The notes under the pieces were generated by a model that did not search any database, was not told the origin of the DNA, and worked only from the letters and a program-made list of their open reading frames with translations. A stretch of 64,000 nt of DNA from Sphingomonas leidyi (GTDB lineage Bacteria > Pseudomonadota > Alphaproteobacteria > Sphingomonadales > Sphingomonadaceae). The stretch is from assembly GCF_011761945.1 (NCBI RefSeq), contig NZ_JAASQV010000002.1:930001-994000 (forward strand), in the 5' to 3' direction. Positions 15,664 through 24,954 of this stretch are shown piece after piece (the first letter of the stretch is position 1; every line of letters begins with the position of its first letter). A program made the translations under genes and the position numbers.

Positions 15664-16655
15664 GCGAGCAGCACCTCCGCCACGCGCCGCTGTCCGCCGG
15701 TGCGGGCAAGCTGGACATAGACGTCCACCGTGCTGCGCACATAATGGCGCACATCGTCGCGGCTGAGCTGGGTGCCCGCCTGCAGCACCAGCAGCACGAT
15801 CTGCTCGATCGCGCGCTCGGCGGAGTCGGCATGGACCGAAGTCATCGAGCCGGGATGCCCGGTGTTGATCGCGCGCAGGAAGGTATAGGCTTCCTCGCCG
15901 CGCAACTCGCCCAGGATGATGCGGTCGGGGCGCATGCGGAGCGACGCGGCGAGCAGGTCGGTCGCGGTCACCCGCGCTTCGCCCAGCGCGCCGCGCACCG
16001 CCAGCAGGCCGACGAGATTCTCATGATGCTGGTGGAGTTCGGGCGTGTCCTCGATCAGGATCAGCCGCTCCTCGGCCGGGATCTCGCGGATCAGCGCATT
16101 GAGGAAGGTGGTCTTGCCGGTCGAGGTGCCGCCGGAGACGAGGATGTTCTTGCGCGCCTTCACGGCGGCGGCGAGCATGCCCGCGATGTCGCCCGCTTCG
16201 AGCAGCGCGGCAAGTTGCACGTCGGCCTCCGATCTTCCCGGTGCCGTGCTCCGGCTGGTCGCGGCGAATGCGCCGGCAGCGACATAATCGTCGAGCGTGA
16301 GATCGGAGGAGACGTGCTTGCGGATGGCAAGCGCCGTGGGACCGCGCGTTGCCGGGGGCGCTACGACCTGCACGCGTGATCCGTCGGGCAGGCTGGCGGA
16401 AAGCAGGGGGTGCTCACGGCTGATCCCCTGGTGCGAGAGCGCGGCGATCTGGCGGGCGAGCCGGTCGAGCGTAGCGGCATCGAGATCCGGCGCCGGGTGC
16501 CGCTCCACCGTGCCGCCGAGTGTCTCCGCCCAGATCTCGCCCGGGCGGTTGACATAGATGTCGGTCACGTCGGGTCGGGCCAGCACGTCGGCGAGCGGCG
16601 CCAGATAGGCCTTCAGATAGACTCGCGCGTCGTTCGCGGCGGCGGGTGCGCTCAT
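15660..16655 (-). CDS. virB11: T4SS ATPase VirB11
   Basis: 331 residues. An N-terminal domain (DIYVNRPGEIWAETLG) precedes a RecA-like ATPase domain with Walker A SGGTSTGKTT at about 174-183. The Asp box LILIEDTPEL, Walker B-like MRPDRIILGELRGEEAYTFL and the His box NTGHPGSMTSVHAD follow, all typical of VirB11 secretion ATPases. It forms a hexamer on the cytoplasmic side of the T4SS and powers pilus assembly and substrate transfer. Its start overlaps the virB10 stop by 4 bp. Confidence 0.95.
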   Translation of the reverse strand: MSAPAAANDARVYLKAYLAPLADVLARPDVTDIYVNRPGEIWAETLGGTVERHPAPDLDAATLDRLARQIAALSHQGISREHPLLSASLPDGSRVQVVAPPATRGPTALAIRKHVSSDLTLDDYVAAGAFAATSRSTAPGRSEADVQLAALLEAGDIAGMLAAAVKARKNILVSGGTSTGKTTFLNALIREIPAEERLILIEDTPELHQHHENLVGLLAVRGALGEARVTATDLLAASLRMRPDRIILGELRGEEAYTFLRAINTGHPGSMTSVHADSAERAIEQIVLLVLQAGTQLSRDDVRHYVRSTVDVYVQLARTGGQRRVAEVLLA

Positions 16656-17761
16656 CGGCTTTCGACGCTCGTGAAGTCCAGATCGCGCGCGACGAAGACC
16701 GAGATGCTGGTCGCGGCCCTCACCTTCAGCGTCGGCTTGATCGGGGCCGGCGCGGCAGGGCGCACGGCGCCGCCGATCGAGCCAGGCACCGCCACGATCA
16801 CCGGGCTGTCCACCGCGCGGGCGGCAAGGTTCACGCCGACATCGAGTGCGGATTGCAGGATCGCGCCGGCAAAGCGCTCGAAGAAATGCGCGTTGACGCT
16901 GGCGCGGATGCCGCCCTGGCCGAGCGGATCGGTGGCCGGCGAGCCGATCGCGATGGTGGCGCCGTCCGGGCGGATCAGGCGGATCCAGTTGACGAGCATC
17001 CGCTTCTGGCCGGATTCGGTATCGGAGCCATATTCGCCGATCAGCCGGCTGCCGCGCGGGATGAGCACCCGCGTGCCGTCGAAGCCGCGAATGTCGCGCG
17101 AGACGAGGGCGCGGGCCAGGCCGGGGCTCGTCGAGTCGAGCGCGGTCTCGAGCACCGCGGGAATCAATGTGCCCTGGGGCACCGTCGTCGCCTTGTTGGC
17201 GAGCACGCCCGCGGCGGTGCGCGTGCCGGCAACGCTGCTCTTCGCGGACTGGCCGGTGGCGGGCGCGGCACCGGCATCACCGGAGGCCCGCGGCCTTTCG
17301 GCGCCGGTCGTATCGATCACCAGCGTCGGCTCGCTCGCGATGCGCGCGGGCGCTGCGGGAGCCGGTGCCTGTTGCGGCGGCGCATAGGCTGGCGGTGGAA
17401 CATAGGCCGGCGGCTGGGCCTGCGGCGCGGTGCGCTGGGGTGGAAGCGGCGTGGCGAGGCCGGATGCAGGCAGCGGCGCAGGCGGGGGTGCGGGGCGAGG
17501 CTCTGCCACGGGCGGAACGTAGAGCGGGGGAACGGTGGCGGGCGTCGACACGGCGTCGGCGGCACGCGCCCGAACTGCGGGCGCGCTCAGTGAGCGCCGG
17601 CGCGCATCGAGGATCGCGAACAGCACCAGGCCGATACCGATGGCGACGAGCAACAGGACCCAGGCCGGTGGCCCCGAGCGCGGACGTGCGACCATCGGAA
17701 GCATGCCGGTATCGGCCACTGGCTGGGAGCCAGCCGAGGCGGGCGGACCGGGATCCGTCAT
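16652..17761 (-). CDS. virB10: T4SS protein VirB10
   Basis: 369 residues from MTDPGPPASAGSQPVADTGM. A short cytoplasmic part is followed by one transmembrane helix (about 33-51) and a proline-rich periplasmic stretch (about 75-150). The C-terminal TrbI/VirB10 beta-barrel domain contains GTLIPAVLETALDSTSPG, RDIRGFDGTRVLIPRGSRLI and GGIRASVNAHFFERF. It spans both membranes and senses ATPase energy in the core complex. It overlaps virB9 and virB11 by 4 bp at each end. Confidence 0.95.
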   Translation of the reverse strand: MTDPGPPASAGSQPVADTGMLPMVARPRSGPPAWVLLLVAIGIGLVLFAILDARRRSLSAPAVRARAADAVSTPATVPPLYVPPVAEPRPAPPPAPLPASGLATPLPPQRTAPQAQPPAYVPPPAYAPPQQAPAPAAPARIASEPTLVIDTTGAERPRASGDAGAAPATGQSAKSSVAGTRTAAGVLANKATTVPQGTLIPAVLETALDSTSPGLARALVSRDIRGFDGTRVLIPRGSRLIGEYGSDTESGQKRMLVNWIRLIRPDGATIAIGSPATDPLGQGGIRASVNAHFFERFAGAILQSALDVGVNLAARAVDSPVIVAVPGSIGGAVRPAAPAPIKPTLKVRAATSISVFVARDLDFTSVESR

Positions 17762-18450
17762 TGCCCGTCCATCGTGCGCACGGCTTCGGCGCTGCGATTG
17801 TCGATGCGGAACACCAGCCTGTCCTGCACGCTGTCGATCACCATCCTTCCGTCGCGCATCATCCCGTTGACGAGCGTTTCGGGGCCGCGTCCGTTCACGG
17901 CGTAAATGGCCGGAAGGGCGCGATCCTCGGGCCATTCGAGATAGGTGTGGACGCCGTCGTCATGGATTCCGCTTGGGCGAAGGTCCGCGCTGCCGCGAAC
18001 CTTGTAGCGGCCGACGACCTGCTCTGCGACCGGTGTGGTTGCACCCGATCCCGCCAGCGGTCCCGGATAGCGGAAGCGGATAGTCCAGGCCGTGTCCGCG
18101 CGCGGTGCGGAAAGCGGCGACAGCTCGAAATTATAGAGCCGCGCGTCGGTCACTACGAGCATGTTGGTCGAGACATCGGGCCGGAGGAGCTTGACGAACA
18201 GCCGGTCGCCCCGGCGATTGGCAGTTACCTGCCACCCGCCGCTGTCTCCCAACGCGACATTCTCGACATGCTCGTCGGGGGCCAGCTCGATCGTGACCTG
18301 ATAGCCGGGTGCCGCTTCCAGCCAGACGACCTGGTCGGGCCGGTAGTCGACCGATTGGAGGTGCGGATTGCCGATGCCGGGTTGCGGGCGCACCTGGGCC
18401 GGGGCCGCCATCGGCACGAGCAGCAGGATCGGGGCAAGGAGGCTCCTCAT
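17758..18450 (-). CDS. virB9: T4SS outer-membrane core protein VirB9
   Basis: 230 residues with a signal peptide (MRSLLAPILLLVPMAAPAQ). The N-terminal VirB9/CagX domain (YRPDQVVWLEAAPGYQVTIE, NMLVVTDARLYNFEL) is joined to a C-terminal domain containing YLEWPEDRALPAIYAVNGRG. With VirB10, and usually the lipoprotein VirB7, it builds the outer-membrane core ring. No virB7 is present here. The reading frame stays open far upstream of the ATG, but the start at 18450, 4 bp inside virB8, fits the signal peptide and the overlap pattern of the operon. Confidence 0.9.
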   Translation of the reverse strand: MRSLLAPILLLVPMAAPAQVRPQPGIGNPHLQSVDYRPDQVVWLEAAPGYQVTIELAPDEHVENVALGDSGGWQVTANRRGDRLFVKLLRPDVSTNMLVVTDARLYNFELSPLSAPRADTAWTIRFRYPGPLAGSGATTPVAEQVVGRYKVRGSADLRPSGIHDDGVHTYLEWPEDRALPAIYAVNGRGPETLVNGMMRDGRMVIDSVQDRLVFRIDNRSAEAVRTMDGQ

Positions 18451-19220
18451 CGCGGCGCCGGCCCCGGGAGCGAGCCCGTGCTGGACGATGGCGCGGGCCC
18501 CGGCGAAGCTGCGGGCGCCGTCGCGACGGGTTCGGCCGGTGGCAGCGCTTCGGCATTGCGCTGATACTGCGTCACTTCGAAGCCCAGCGGATTCACGAAA
18601 CGATCCTCGAGGCTCATCGGTTCGCCCGAATAGCGATAGCGGATCACCGAGACCCAGGCACGCGGCGCCTGCACCGTGCCGTTCGCGTCCCGCTGCGCCG
18701 TTTCGAAGCGGACGAGCGCGGCGTTCTTGCCGAGCGGCGACACGCTCTTCACGCGCGTCTCCACCACGCTCGTGCGCGCCAGGCGGACCAGGGGGCTGTC
18801 GGGATTCGACGCCTGCATGCCCGCGACATATGCGTTGCGGGCCTCGCCGGCGGACCAGAGCGAGACCTTGCGATAATTGGACTGCAGCGCAGTCGCATCG
18901 AAGCTTTCGCGCGCGATGACATATTGGACCAGGAAGGACTGGGTGAGCGCGGCATTGGCGCTCACCTGCTGCGCGTCGAGGGGCTTCAGCGCCTGGACAT
19001 AGCCGGTCTGCCGGTCGACCAGCAGGGTATAGGGCTCGACGGTCTTGAGCGGTGTGAGCGCAAGCAGCGCCGCAGCCTCCATCAGGGCGATGGCGCAGGC
19101 GACGCCGGCGACGATCCATGCGGTGCGCTGCGATCCGCGCAGCGCGGCCTGGCTGTCCTCGGCCCAGCTTCCGGCCTCGCGATAATAGGCGTCCAGCGCC
19201 TCGCGCGCCTTGTTCTTCAT
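18447..19220 (-). CDS. virB8: T4SS inner-membrane protein VirB8
   Basis: 257 residues. A cytoplasmic N-terminus with EALDAYYREAGSWAEDS is followed by one transmembrane helix (about 33-57). The periplasmic NTF2-like domain has ESFDATALQSNYRKVSLWSA and a terminal RFVNPLGFEVTQYQRNAEAL, the typical VirB8/TrbF layout. A C-terminal tail of about 30 residues rich in Pro, Ala and Ser follows. It overlaps virB6 and virB9 by 4 bp. Confidence 0.93.
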   Translation of the reverse strand: MKNKAREALDAYYREAGSWAEDSQAALRGSQRTAWIVAGVACAIALMEAAALLALTPLKTVEPYTLLVDRQTGYVQALKPLDAQQVSANAALTQSFLVQYVIARESFDATALQSNYRKVSLWSAGEARNAYVAGMQASNPDSPLVRLARTSVVETRVKSVSPLGKNAALVRFETAQRDANGTVQAPRAWVSVIRYRYSGEPMSLEDRFVNPLGFEVTQYQRNAEALPPAEPVATAPAASPGPAPSSSTGSLPGPAPR

Positions 19221-20446
19221 GATTGACGATCCCGTCGTGTTGCACTGGCCGAGATCCGGTTTCGGGTACGGCGATGAGTTTGCCCGAGCGGTGTGGGCGC
19301 CGCGACGGGCGTATCGCGCAGGCCCGTGGCGCCCGGTGCGCGCGCGGGCCCGGCCGCGGCACCCGCGAGCACCGCTTCCTGGCGCTGGATGCGCGCGACC
19401 GCTTCCGCCACTGCGGCGGCGCGAGACTGGTGCTCGGCAGGCGGCTGGCGCGCGGGGAGCGGCATGGGCGATGATGTCCGGTCGGCATTGGCGGTGGTCG
19501 TGGCGACATGCTCCGCCAGGCGGCGCCAGAGCGCGCCGAGCCGGAAGGCGATCGCGACGCGCGCCGCCATGCCAAGCCCCGCCAGCATCGCCAGCCCGAA
19601 GGCGAGCGACGTGACGAGCAGTTCGCTCGTCGCTCCGCCGATCGGCAGGCCGGCCTGCCGACGGGCCAGCAAGGTCGCGAGCCAGGGCTCCAGCAGGGCG
19701 AGTTCCACTCCCAGCAGGATCGTCACCGCCACTGCGCCCAATATCGCAGCTACCAGTCCGCGCACCCAGCCTTCGAACAGGCTGCGCGTCCCTTCGAACA
19801 GCAGCAGCGCGATGAAGAGCGGCCCCAGGGCGAGCAACAGGCCGGCGACCAGCCGGACCGAAGCATAGGCGGCAATGGTCGCGGTGAGGAAGACGATGCG
19901 CGCGGTGCCCAGGGCGAAGGGGCCGACGATGCTGGCCGGCTCGGAATTGGCTTCGGTGATCGCGACCGGCTGGCCGTTCGCATCGGTGCGCGTCCGGGTG
20001 GCGATGCCGTTCGGACCGGTCCCCAGCGCGTTGAGCGCGATGAGCGCATCGTCCACCTGCTGCAGCCGTCCGGCCAGCCCACCGGTCGCCCCCGGCAAGC
20101 CGGCCGGCGCTCCGGCGCTCGAGGCAAGCTCGGCGGGGCCGTGCATCGCCACATCATAGGCGAGGGTTCGATAAGCGCCCCAGCTCGTGGCGAGCGCCAG
20201 CACGATGCCGACCTTCACCAGCGCTAGCACGGTCTCGCGTACGCCCGGCGTGTCGCCGAACAGCAGACGATAGCCGTAAAAGGCCACGAACAGCGTGACG
20301 AACCCGGTCAGCAGCAGCGCGAGCGGCGAGCCCGGCGCCGCGGCGGCCTCATAGCCCGCAGCCCCGATCGTCTGCGCCTGGCAATCGACGAAGTCGAGGA
20401 CGCTTCGCAGATAGGCGCCGTCCGTGATGCCGGGACAGGTGTTCAT
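19217..20446 (-). CDS. virB6: T4SS polytopic protein VirB6
   Basis: 409 residues from MNTCPGITDGAYLRSVLDFV. An in-frame Met 9 codons earlier would overlap virB4 more and is less likely. Several hydrophobic helices (around 45-75, 80-100 and 170-290) form the TrbL/VirB6 channel part. The C-terminal ~110 residues are hydrophilic and Ala/Arg/Pro-rich. The start overlaps the virB4 stop by 4 bp, so no virB5 lies in its usual place between them. Confidence 0.88.
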   Translation of the reverse strand: MNTCPGITDGAYLRSVLDFVDCQAQTIGAAGYEAAAAPGSPLALLLTGFVTLFVAFYGYRLLFGDTPGVRETVLALVKVGIVLALATSWGAYRTLAYDVAMHGPAELASSAGAPAGLPGATGGLAGRLQQVDDALIALNALGTGPNGIATRTRTDANGQPVAITEANSEPASIVGPFALGTARIVFLTATIAAYASVRLVAGLLLALGPLFIALLLFEGTRSLFEGWVRGLVAAILGAVAVTILLGVELALLEPWLATLLARRQAGLPIGGATSELLVTSLAFGLAMLAGLGMAARVAIAFRLGALWRRLAEHVATTTANADRTSSPMPLPARQPPAEHQSRAAAVAEAVARIQRQEAVLAGAAAGPARAPGATGLRDTPVAAPTPLGQTHRRTRNRISASATRRDRQS

Positions 20447-22797
20447 GCCACCTCCAGCAGGCGGGGCAGCCACTGCGCGGGATCTTCGCCATGCTCGGCG
20501 CGGATCTGGTCGAGCAATCGCACCGTGCGCTCGCGGCCGGAAAGTATGGTGAGCAGCTCGCGTTCGCCGCTGAGGTCGAGACGTGCGACCACGCTTTCAT
20601 TGCCGTGCTTGATCAGGAAGCAATGCGCGTTGTCGGGCAGGGTGCGCACCAGCTCATATTCGTGCGCGGTGAGCCCGAAACCCTCCATATAATCGCTGGC
20701 GCGCGCCTTGGGATTGGCCATGAAGACCTGAGTCGCCGCCTGCTCGATGATCGCGCTCGCAATGCGGCTCTCCAGCGCGTCCTGCGCGCTCTGCGTCGCG
20801 AAGCCGACGATGCCGTTGCGCTTGCGGATCGTCTTCTCCCAATCCTTGATCCGACGGACGAACACATCGTCGTCGAGCGCCTTCCAGCCTTCGTCCACCA
20901 CGATGATCGCCGGGGTGCCGTCGAGCCGCTCCTCCACGCGGTGGAAGAGATACATCATGGCGGGCGTGCGGACCGCGGGATCGTCGAGGATCTGGGTCAT
21001 GTCGAAGCCGACCGTATCGGCGGTGAGATCGGTCAGATCCTCCGCATTGTCGAACAGCCATGCGCGTTCGCCATCGCCCCACCAGGCGCGCAACCGCGCC
21101 CACAGGTCCGCACCATGCGGACGGTGGCTGCCCCGGAACAGCTCGACGAGATGGCGCAGCCGGCGTTGTTCGTATGGCTGGCCGAAATTGGCGTCGATCG
21201 CGTCCCTGATCTGGGCAAGCTCGTCGATGTCCGCGCCGCCGGCCAAGAGCGCCACCCAATCGATCAGGAACTGGCGGTTGGCCGGATCGTCCTCCATCTG
21301 CAGCGGATTGAGGCCCGAAGGGGTGCCGGGGCGCAACAGATCGTAGCGCCCGCCGATCGCGCGCAGGAAGGGCTCGGCACCGCGATCCTTGTCGAAGAAG
21401 ATGATGCGCGGCGCGAACTTGCGGCTCTGCGCGAGCAGGAAGTTGAGCACCACCGTCTTGCCCGAACCCGAAGGTCCGATCACGGTAAAGTTGCCGAGAT
21501 CGCCGTGGTGGAAATTGAAGTGATAGGGGCCGGCCGCGGTCGTCTCGAGCAGAGTCACCGCGTCTCCCCAATGGTTTCCCCTCGCCTTGCCCTGGGGCAG
21601 GTTATGGCCGTTGGCGAAGCCGGCGAAATTGGCGGTGGAGATCAGCCCGCGCCGGGCGATATACTTGAAGTTCCCGGGGAACTGGGCCCAGAAGGCGGGT
21701 TCGAGCGCAATCTCCTCCCGCACCGCGATGATGCCGAGATCGGCCAGGGTCGCCTGTATCTCGGCCACGCCGCGATCGACTTCCGCCAGCGTCTGCCCGC
21801 GCACCGCGATCGTCATGTGGTGCTCGCCGAAACCGGCGCGCCCCGCGGCAACGTCGTCCTTGGCGTAGGACAGGTCTGCGCGCAGGCTCACCGCCTCGTC
21901 CTCGGCCGAGCGCATCCGCCGGAGCGCCAGGTTCATCCGCGACAGTGCCGCCTGCCGCTCGACGAAGCCGAAGCTCTGCGAGATCGTGATCTCGAAGGGC
22001 AGGCGGAGCAGCTCGTCGAGCATGCCGGGCGCCGATTGACCGGGATAGTCCTTGATCGAAACGATCGCCGCAAAGCTGCGCGGGCTGGGTCCCGCGGCGC
22101 CGAGCTCGATCGCCTCCTGGCCGAAGCTGATCCGGCGATAGGGCAGATAGGCGCCCGCATCCTGCATCGGCAGCAGCACCGGCCGGACCTCGCCATTGTA
22201 GAGCGAGGACAGGAATTCGAGCGGTTCCGAGCAATTGCCCTGCGGAGTCTGGTAGACCGAGAGCAGGCGCGGCTCGTAGCTGCCGAGCGCGGCGATCAAT
22301 GCTTCGCGGGCAGTGTCGAGCGCGCGCAGATCATGTCCGGTATTGGCTGCCGCCGGGCTGCCGCGAAGCCGGTCGAGAAGGCCCATCCGCCCCTGCAGCG
22401 GGCGCCGGATCAGGGTGAGGAACAGGTCGTTGGTATAGAGTCGGCGCTCCGCCAGCCGCGCGCGCCAGGATTCGTCGAGCCGAGTGGAGAAGGCATCGGG
22501 AAACTCGGCGTCGAGTTCGGGTTCGATCGCGCGGCGCACCACGTGATAATAGACCGCGAAGCGCGAGGAGCCGATCGACTGGAGCATCGCGTCGCGCAAG
22601 CGCTTGCGATAGTTGAGTTCCTCCGTGTCGGCGGTTTCGAAGAGCAGGCCGCGCAGATGGACGACCTGGAGAAGCATCCCGTCGCGCGTCTCTATCGTAT
22701 GGTCGTCGACGTGGCGCGCATAGGGCAGGTGGCGCCCGGCAGGCGCCTCCCGCGCGACGACCTTGGGATCACCTGTCAGGGCCGGTAGGAGTTGCAT
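20443..22797 (-). CDS. virB4: T4SS ATPase VirB4
   Basis: 784 residues from MQLLPALTGDPKVVAREAPA. An in-frame Met at 22851 would overlap virB3 by 76 bp. The N-terminal CagE/TrbE/VirB domain is followed by the ATPase domain with Walker A GPSGSGKTVVLNF at about 440-450, Walker B AIIVVDEGWKALDD and the downstream GFATQSAQDALES. This is the normal size and domain order for VirB4, the AAA+ motor of the inner-membrane complex. The start overlaps virB3 by about 20 bp, with only a weak ribosome-binding site, in keeping with translational coupling. Confidence 0.93.
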   Translation of the reverse strand: MQLLPALTGDPKVVAREAPAGRHLPYARHVDDHTIETRDGMLLQVVHLRGLLFETADTEELNYRKRLRDAMLQSIGSSRFAVYYHVVRRAIEPELDAEFPDAFSTRLDESWRARLAERRLYTNDLFLTLIRRPLQGRMGLLDRLRGSPAAANTGHDLRALDTAREALIAALGSYEPRLLSVYQTPQGNCSEPLEFLSSLYNGEVRPVLLPMQDAGAYLPYRRISFGQEAIELGAAGPSPRSFAAIVSIKDYPGQSAPGMLDELLRLPFEITISQSFGFVERQAALSRMNLALRRMRSAEDEAVSLRADLSYAKDDVAAGRAGFGEHHMTIAVRGQTLAEVDRGVAEIQATLADLGIIAVREEIALEPAFWAQFPGNFKYIARRGLISTANFAGFANGHNLPQGKARGNHWGDAVTLLETTAAGPYHFNFHHGDLGNFTVIGPSGSGKTVVLNFLLAQSRKFAPRIIFFDKDRGAEPFLRAIGGRYDLLRPGTPSGLNPLQMEDDPANRQFLIDWVALLAGGADIDELAQIRDAIDANFGQPYEQRRLRHLVELFRGSHRPHGADLWARLRAWWGDGERAWLFDNAEDLTDLTADTVGFDMTQILDDPAVRTPAMMYLFHRVEERLDGTPAIIVVDEGWKALDDDVFVRRIKDWEKTIRKRNGIVGFATQSAQDALESRIASAIIEQAATQVFMANPKARASDYMEGFGLTAHEYELVRTLPDNAHCFLIKHGNESVVARLDLSGERELLTILSGRERTVRLLDQIRAEHGEDPAQWLPRLLEVA

Positions 22798-23060
22798 TGC
22801 CAGATCTTGTGGTTGCGTACCCGGGGGCAGCGGCTCACCCGTGCCAGCCACAAATCGAAGAAGCGTGGCTCACGCAGGCAGGCGAGCACGCCGATCAGAT
22901 GGATCACCAGGGCCGCGACCAGCGACCAAGCCGATTTGAAGATCAGGAACAGCTCAGTCGCAATGATCGCGTTGGCGACGAAATAGCTGTAGGTGACGCC
23001 CGCGAACATCTGCGGGCGCGTCAACGCCACGAACAGCGGGTCGCGCTCCAGTCCGTTCAT
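22776..23060 (-). CDS. virB3: T4SS protein VirB3
   Basis: 94 residues from MNGLERDPLFVALTRPQMFA. The DPLFxALTRPxMxxGVxY motif leads into two transmembrane helices, the VirB3/TrbD signature. The C-terminus has EPRFFDLWLARVSRCPRVRN. It follows virB2 by one base. VirB3 pairs with VirB4 in the inner membrane. Confidence 0.9.
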   Translation of the reverse strand: MNGLERDPLFVALTRPQMFAGVTYSYFVANAIIATELFLIFKSAWSLVAALVIHLIGVLACLREPRFFDLWLARVSRCPRVRNHKIWQCNSYRP

Positions 23061-23061
23061 G

Positions 23062-23397
23062 CTATTGTCCCAGCTGGGCGCTGGTCTGGATACCCGCGAC
23101 GATGCTGGCGGCGCCGAACAGGATGAAGCAGCCAAGGATGACGGTGGCGCCGTAGCGCCAGTTGATCCGGCCGGTGAGCATCATCAACCCGACTGCGGCG
23201 ACCGCGATCACCGCAACGACGGTCGCCACCGTGCCGAGGAGTGTGCCCTCGATCCAATGCACCGCGCCGACGATCACGCCCGAGCCCGCGGGGTCGCCCC
23301 CGAGTTCCTGGGCCAAGGCCGCTGACGGCAAGAACGCTGTAAGAAGCACCGCCACCGGCCGCAGCCAGCGGGCAAATTTACCGATCGGCAAGAACAC
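23062..23397 (-). CDS. virB2: T4SS major pilin VirB2/TrbC
   Basis: 111 residues from GTG 23397. A signal-like N-terminus (FARWLRPVAVLLTAFLPSAA, ending ALAQ) precedes two hydrophobic helices (TLLGTVATVVAVIAVAAVGL and YGATVILGCFILFGAASIVA), the VirB2 pilin pattern. The frame is open further upstream, but GAGGGG sits directly before this GTG and the signal peptide fixes the start. It is the first gene of the operon. Confidence 0.85.
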   Translation of the reverse strand: MFLPIGKFARWLRPVAVLLTAFLPSAALAQELGGDPAGSGVIVGAVHWIEGTLLGTVATVVAVIAVAAVGLMMLTGRINWRYGATVILGCFILFGAASIVAGIQTSAQLGQ

Positions 23398-24173
23398 ACC
23401 CCCTCGATTCGAGCACGGCGATACTGCTCGTGGCGGCCCCGCTTGCCAATGCCATTTGCGCCGAACGCGTTGCGTACCACCGAAATGGGGATATCGTGGG
23501 ATCGGACATGTTACGGAAACAAGCTTGAATTGCCTCGAAGGAAACGAAGGGGGGCGGCGTTCATCGTGTCTTTCGCGCCCGGTTCTCGGGTGTGGCATTT
23601 TTCTGAATTAACTCATCAATTTGATAGAAGTTGGGGAGGGGCCGGTGGGCCTCTTTCCAGGCGGAGTATTCCTGCCTCGATCGGGATGGGGTTGCTGAGG
23701 CGTTCGAACTTCCTGCTCGATGCGGGGAACAGCGCGCTCGCCTTCTACGGCGCCGACCGCACGGCCGAGGCGGTAACTCGCACAAGGATAGGCATCCAGT
23801 ACCCGCGCGGAATCCACTAGGGCGCGATCACCGCACCGAGGGTCGACGGATCGATCCACTCGGTTGTCAGGAGCGTAGAGCGAGCGAATTGGCTTGGGCT
23901 TTCGTCCACGCTTAGCTGGTTCGACGTCCGGACCAGGAGTGTTTGTCACTCCGTCGCACTGCGAGGGGGCTGCGATTCACGTCTTCTTCTCTTCCAACGC
24001 GCGCCCGCTGTTGGACACGGTGGCGCCATGGCACAGGGCATGAATCACGGGTGTGGATGCGCAAGGCTGCTCTCGAGGACGTGATCTCCAGCCTCAATCA
24101 CAAGGCTGTCTCCCTCCATTCCGAGCGCGAGCTGGCCCTGGACGACTAGGGGCCAAAGCGGGCATCGGAAACA
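23398..24173. other. About 775 bp without a supportable gene, upstream of virB2
   Basis: This stretch should carry the promoter of the T4SS operon. Minus-strand ORFs of 74 and 113 codons cover 23561-23949. They overlap in different frames, and plausible peptide pieces occur in all three (for example GRKPKPIRSLYAPDN, and PIPIEAGILRLE in the third). This may be a decayed gene. I see no intact motif. Confidence 0.45.
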
Positions 24174-24953
24174 TCACGCTCTGCCTTCCAGCATCGGTGT
24201 TTCGTCGCCACGCAGCGTCAGGATCTCGGCGCCGGTTCTCGTGACGGCGACCGTATGCTCGAACTGGGCGGAGAGCTTCCCATCATTGGTTACGACCGTC
24301 CAGCCGTCGTCAGCAGTGGAAACCTTGCGGGTGCCCTGGTTCAACATCGGCTCGACGGTGAAGACCATGCCTTCGCGCAGTTTCAGACCCGTTCCGGGCC
24401 GCCCGAAATTGAGGATCTGTGGCTCCTCGTGCATCTCTCGGCCAATGCCATGCCCGCAAAATTCTCGCACGACCGAGTATCCGTTCCTCTTGGCATGCCG
24501 TTCGATCGCAAAGCCGATGTCGCCAAGATGGGCTCCGGGGCGGACCTGTCCTATGCCCTGCCACATCGCCTCGCGGGCGACCCGCACGAGCCGCCGTGCA
24601 GCGGGTAGGACGTTGCCGACCAGGTAGGTCTTGCTCGAATCCGCGATGAAGCCGTTCTTTTCCAGGGTGACGTCGAAATTCACGATGTCGCCGTCGCGGA
24701 TGATCTCGCCCGAGCTGGGTACGCCGTGGCAGACTACATGATTGATCGAACAGTTCAGGACATACTCGAACCCATATTGTCCCTTGCTTGCTGGGCGGGC
24801 GGCGAGATCGTCGGTTATGAAAGCTTCGACCAGGTCGTTGATGTGCAGGGTCGACATGCCGATAAGGTCCTGTCCGTCCAGCATCTCGAAGACCGATGCC
24901 AGCATTTTGCCTGACGCACGCATGAGCGCCAGTTCATCGGGTGTCTTCACCAT
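24174..24953 (-). CDS. map: Type I methionine aminopeptidase
   Basis: 259 residues, full length. All five metal ligands are present: D94 (VNFDVT), D105 (FIADSSKTY), H168 (CGHGIGREMHEEP), E201 (FTVEPML) and E232 (AQFEHT), with substrate-binding H76 (VCHGVP). It removes the initiator methionine from new proteins. Because it sits in accessory context and is coupled to a ParD-like gene (stop 1 base before the map ATG), it is likely a second copy rather than the housekeeping enzyme. That cannot be checked in this window. Confidence 0.93.
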   Translation of the reverse strand: MVKTPDELALMRASGKMLASVFEMLDGQDLIGMSTLHINDLVEAFITDDLAARPASKGQYGFEYVLNCSINHVVCHGVPSSGEIIRDGDIVNFDVTLEKNGFIADSSKTYLVGNVLPAARRLVRVAREAMWQGIGQVRPGAHLGDIGFAIERHAKRNGYSVVREFCGHGIGREMHEEPQILNFGRPGTGLKLREGMVFTVEPMLNQGTRKVSTADDGWTVVTNDGKLSAQFEHTVAVTRTGAEILTLRGDETPMLEGRA

Positions 24954-24954
24954 G

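Noticed and set aside
20491..22788. A plus-strand ORF of 765 codons over virB4
   Set aside because: Antisense to virB4, whose Walker motifs and full length are clear. The composition is that of an antisense shadow.
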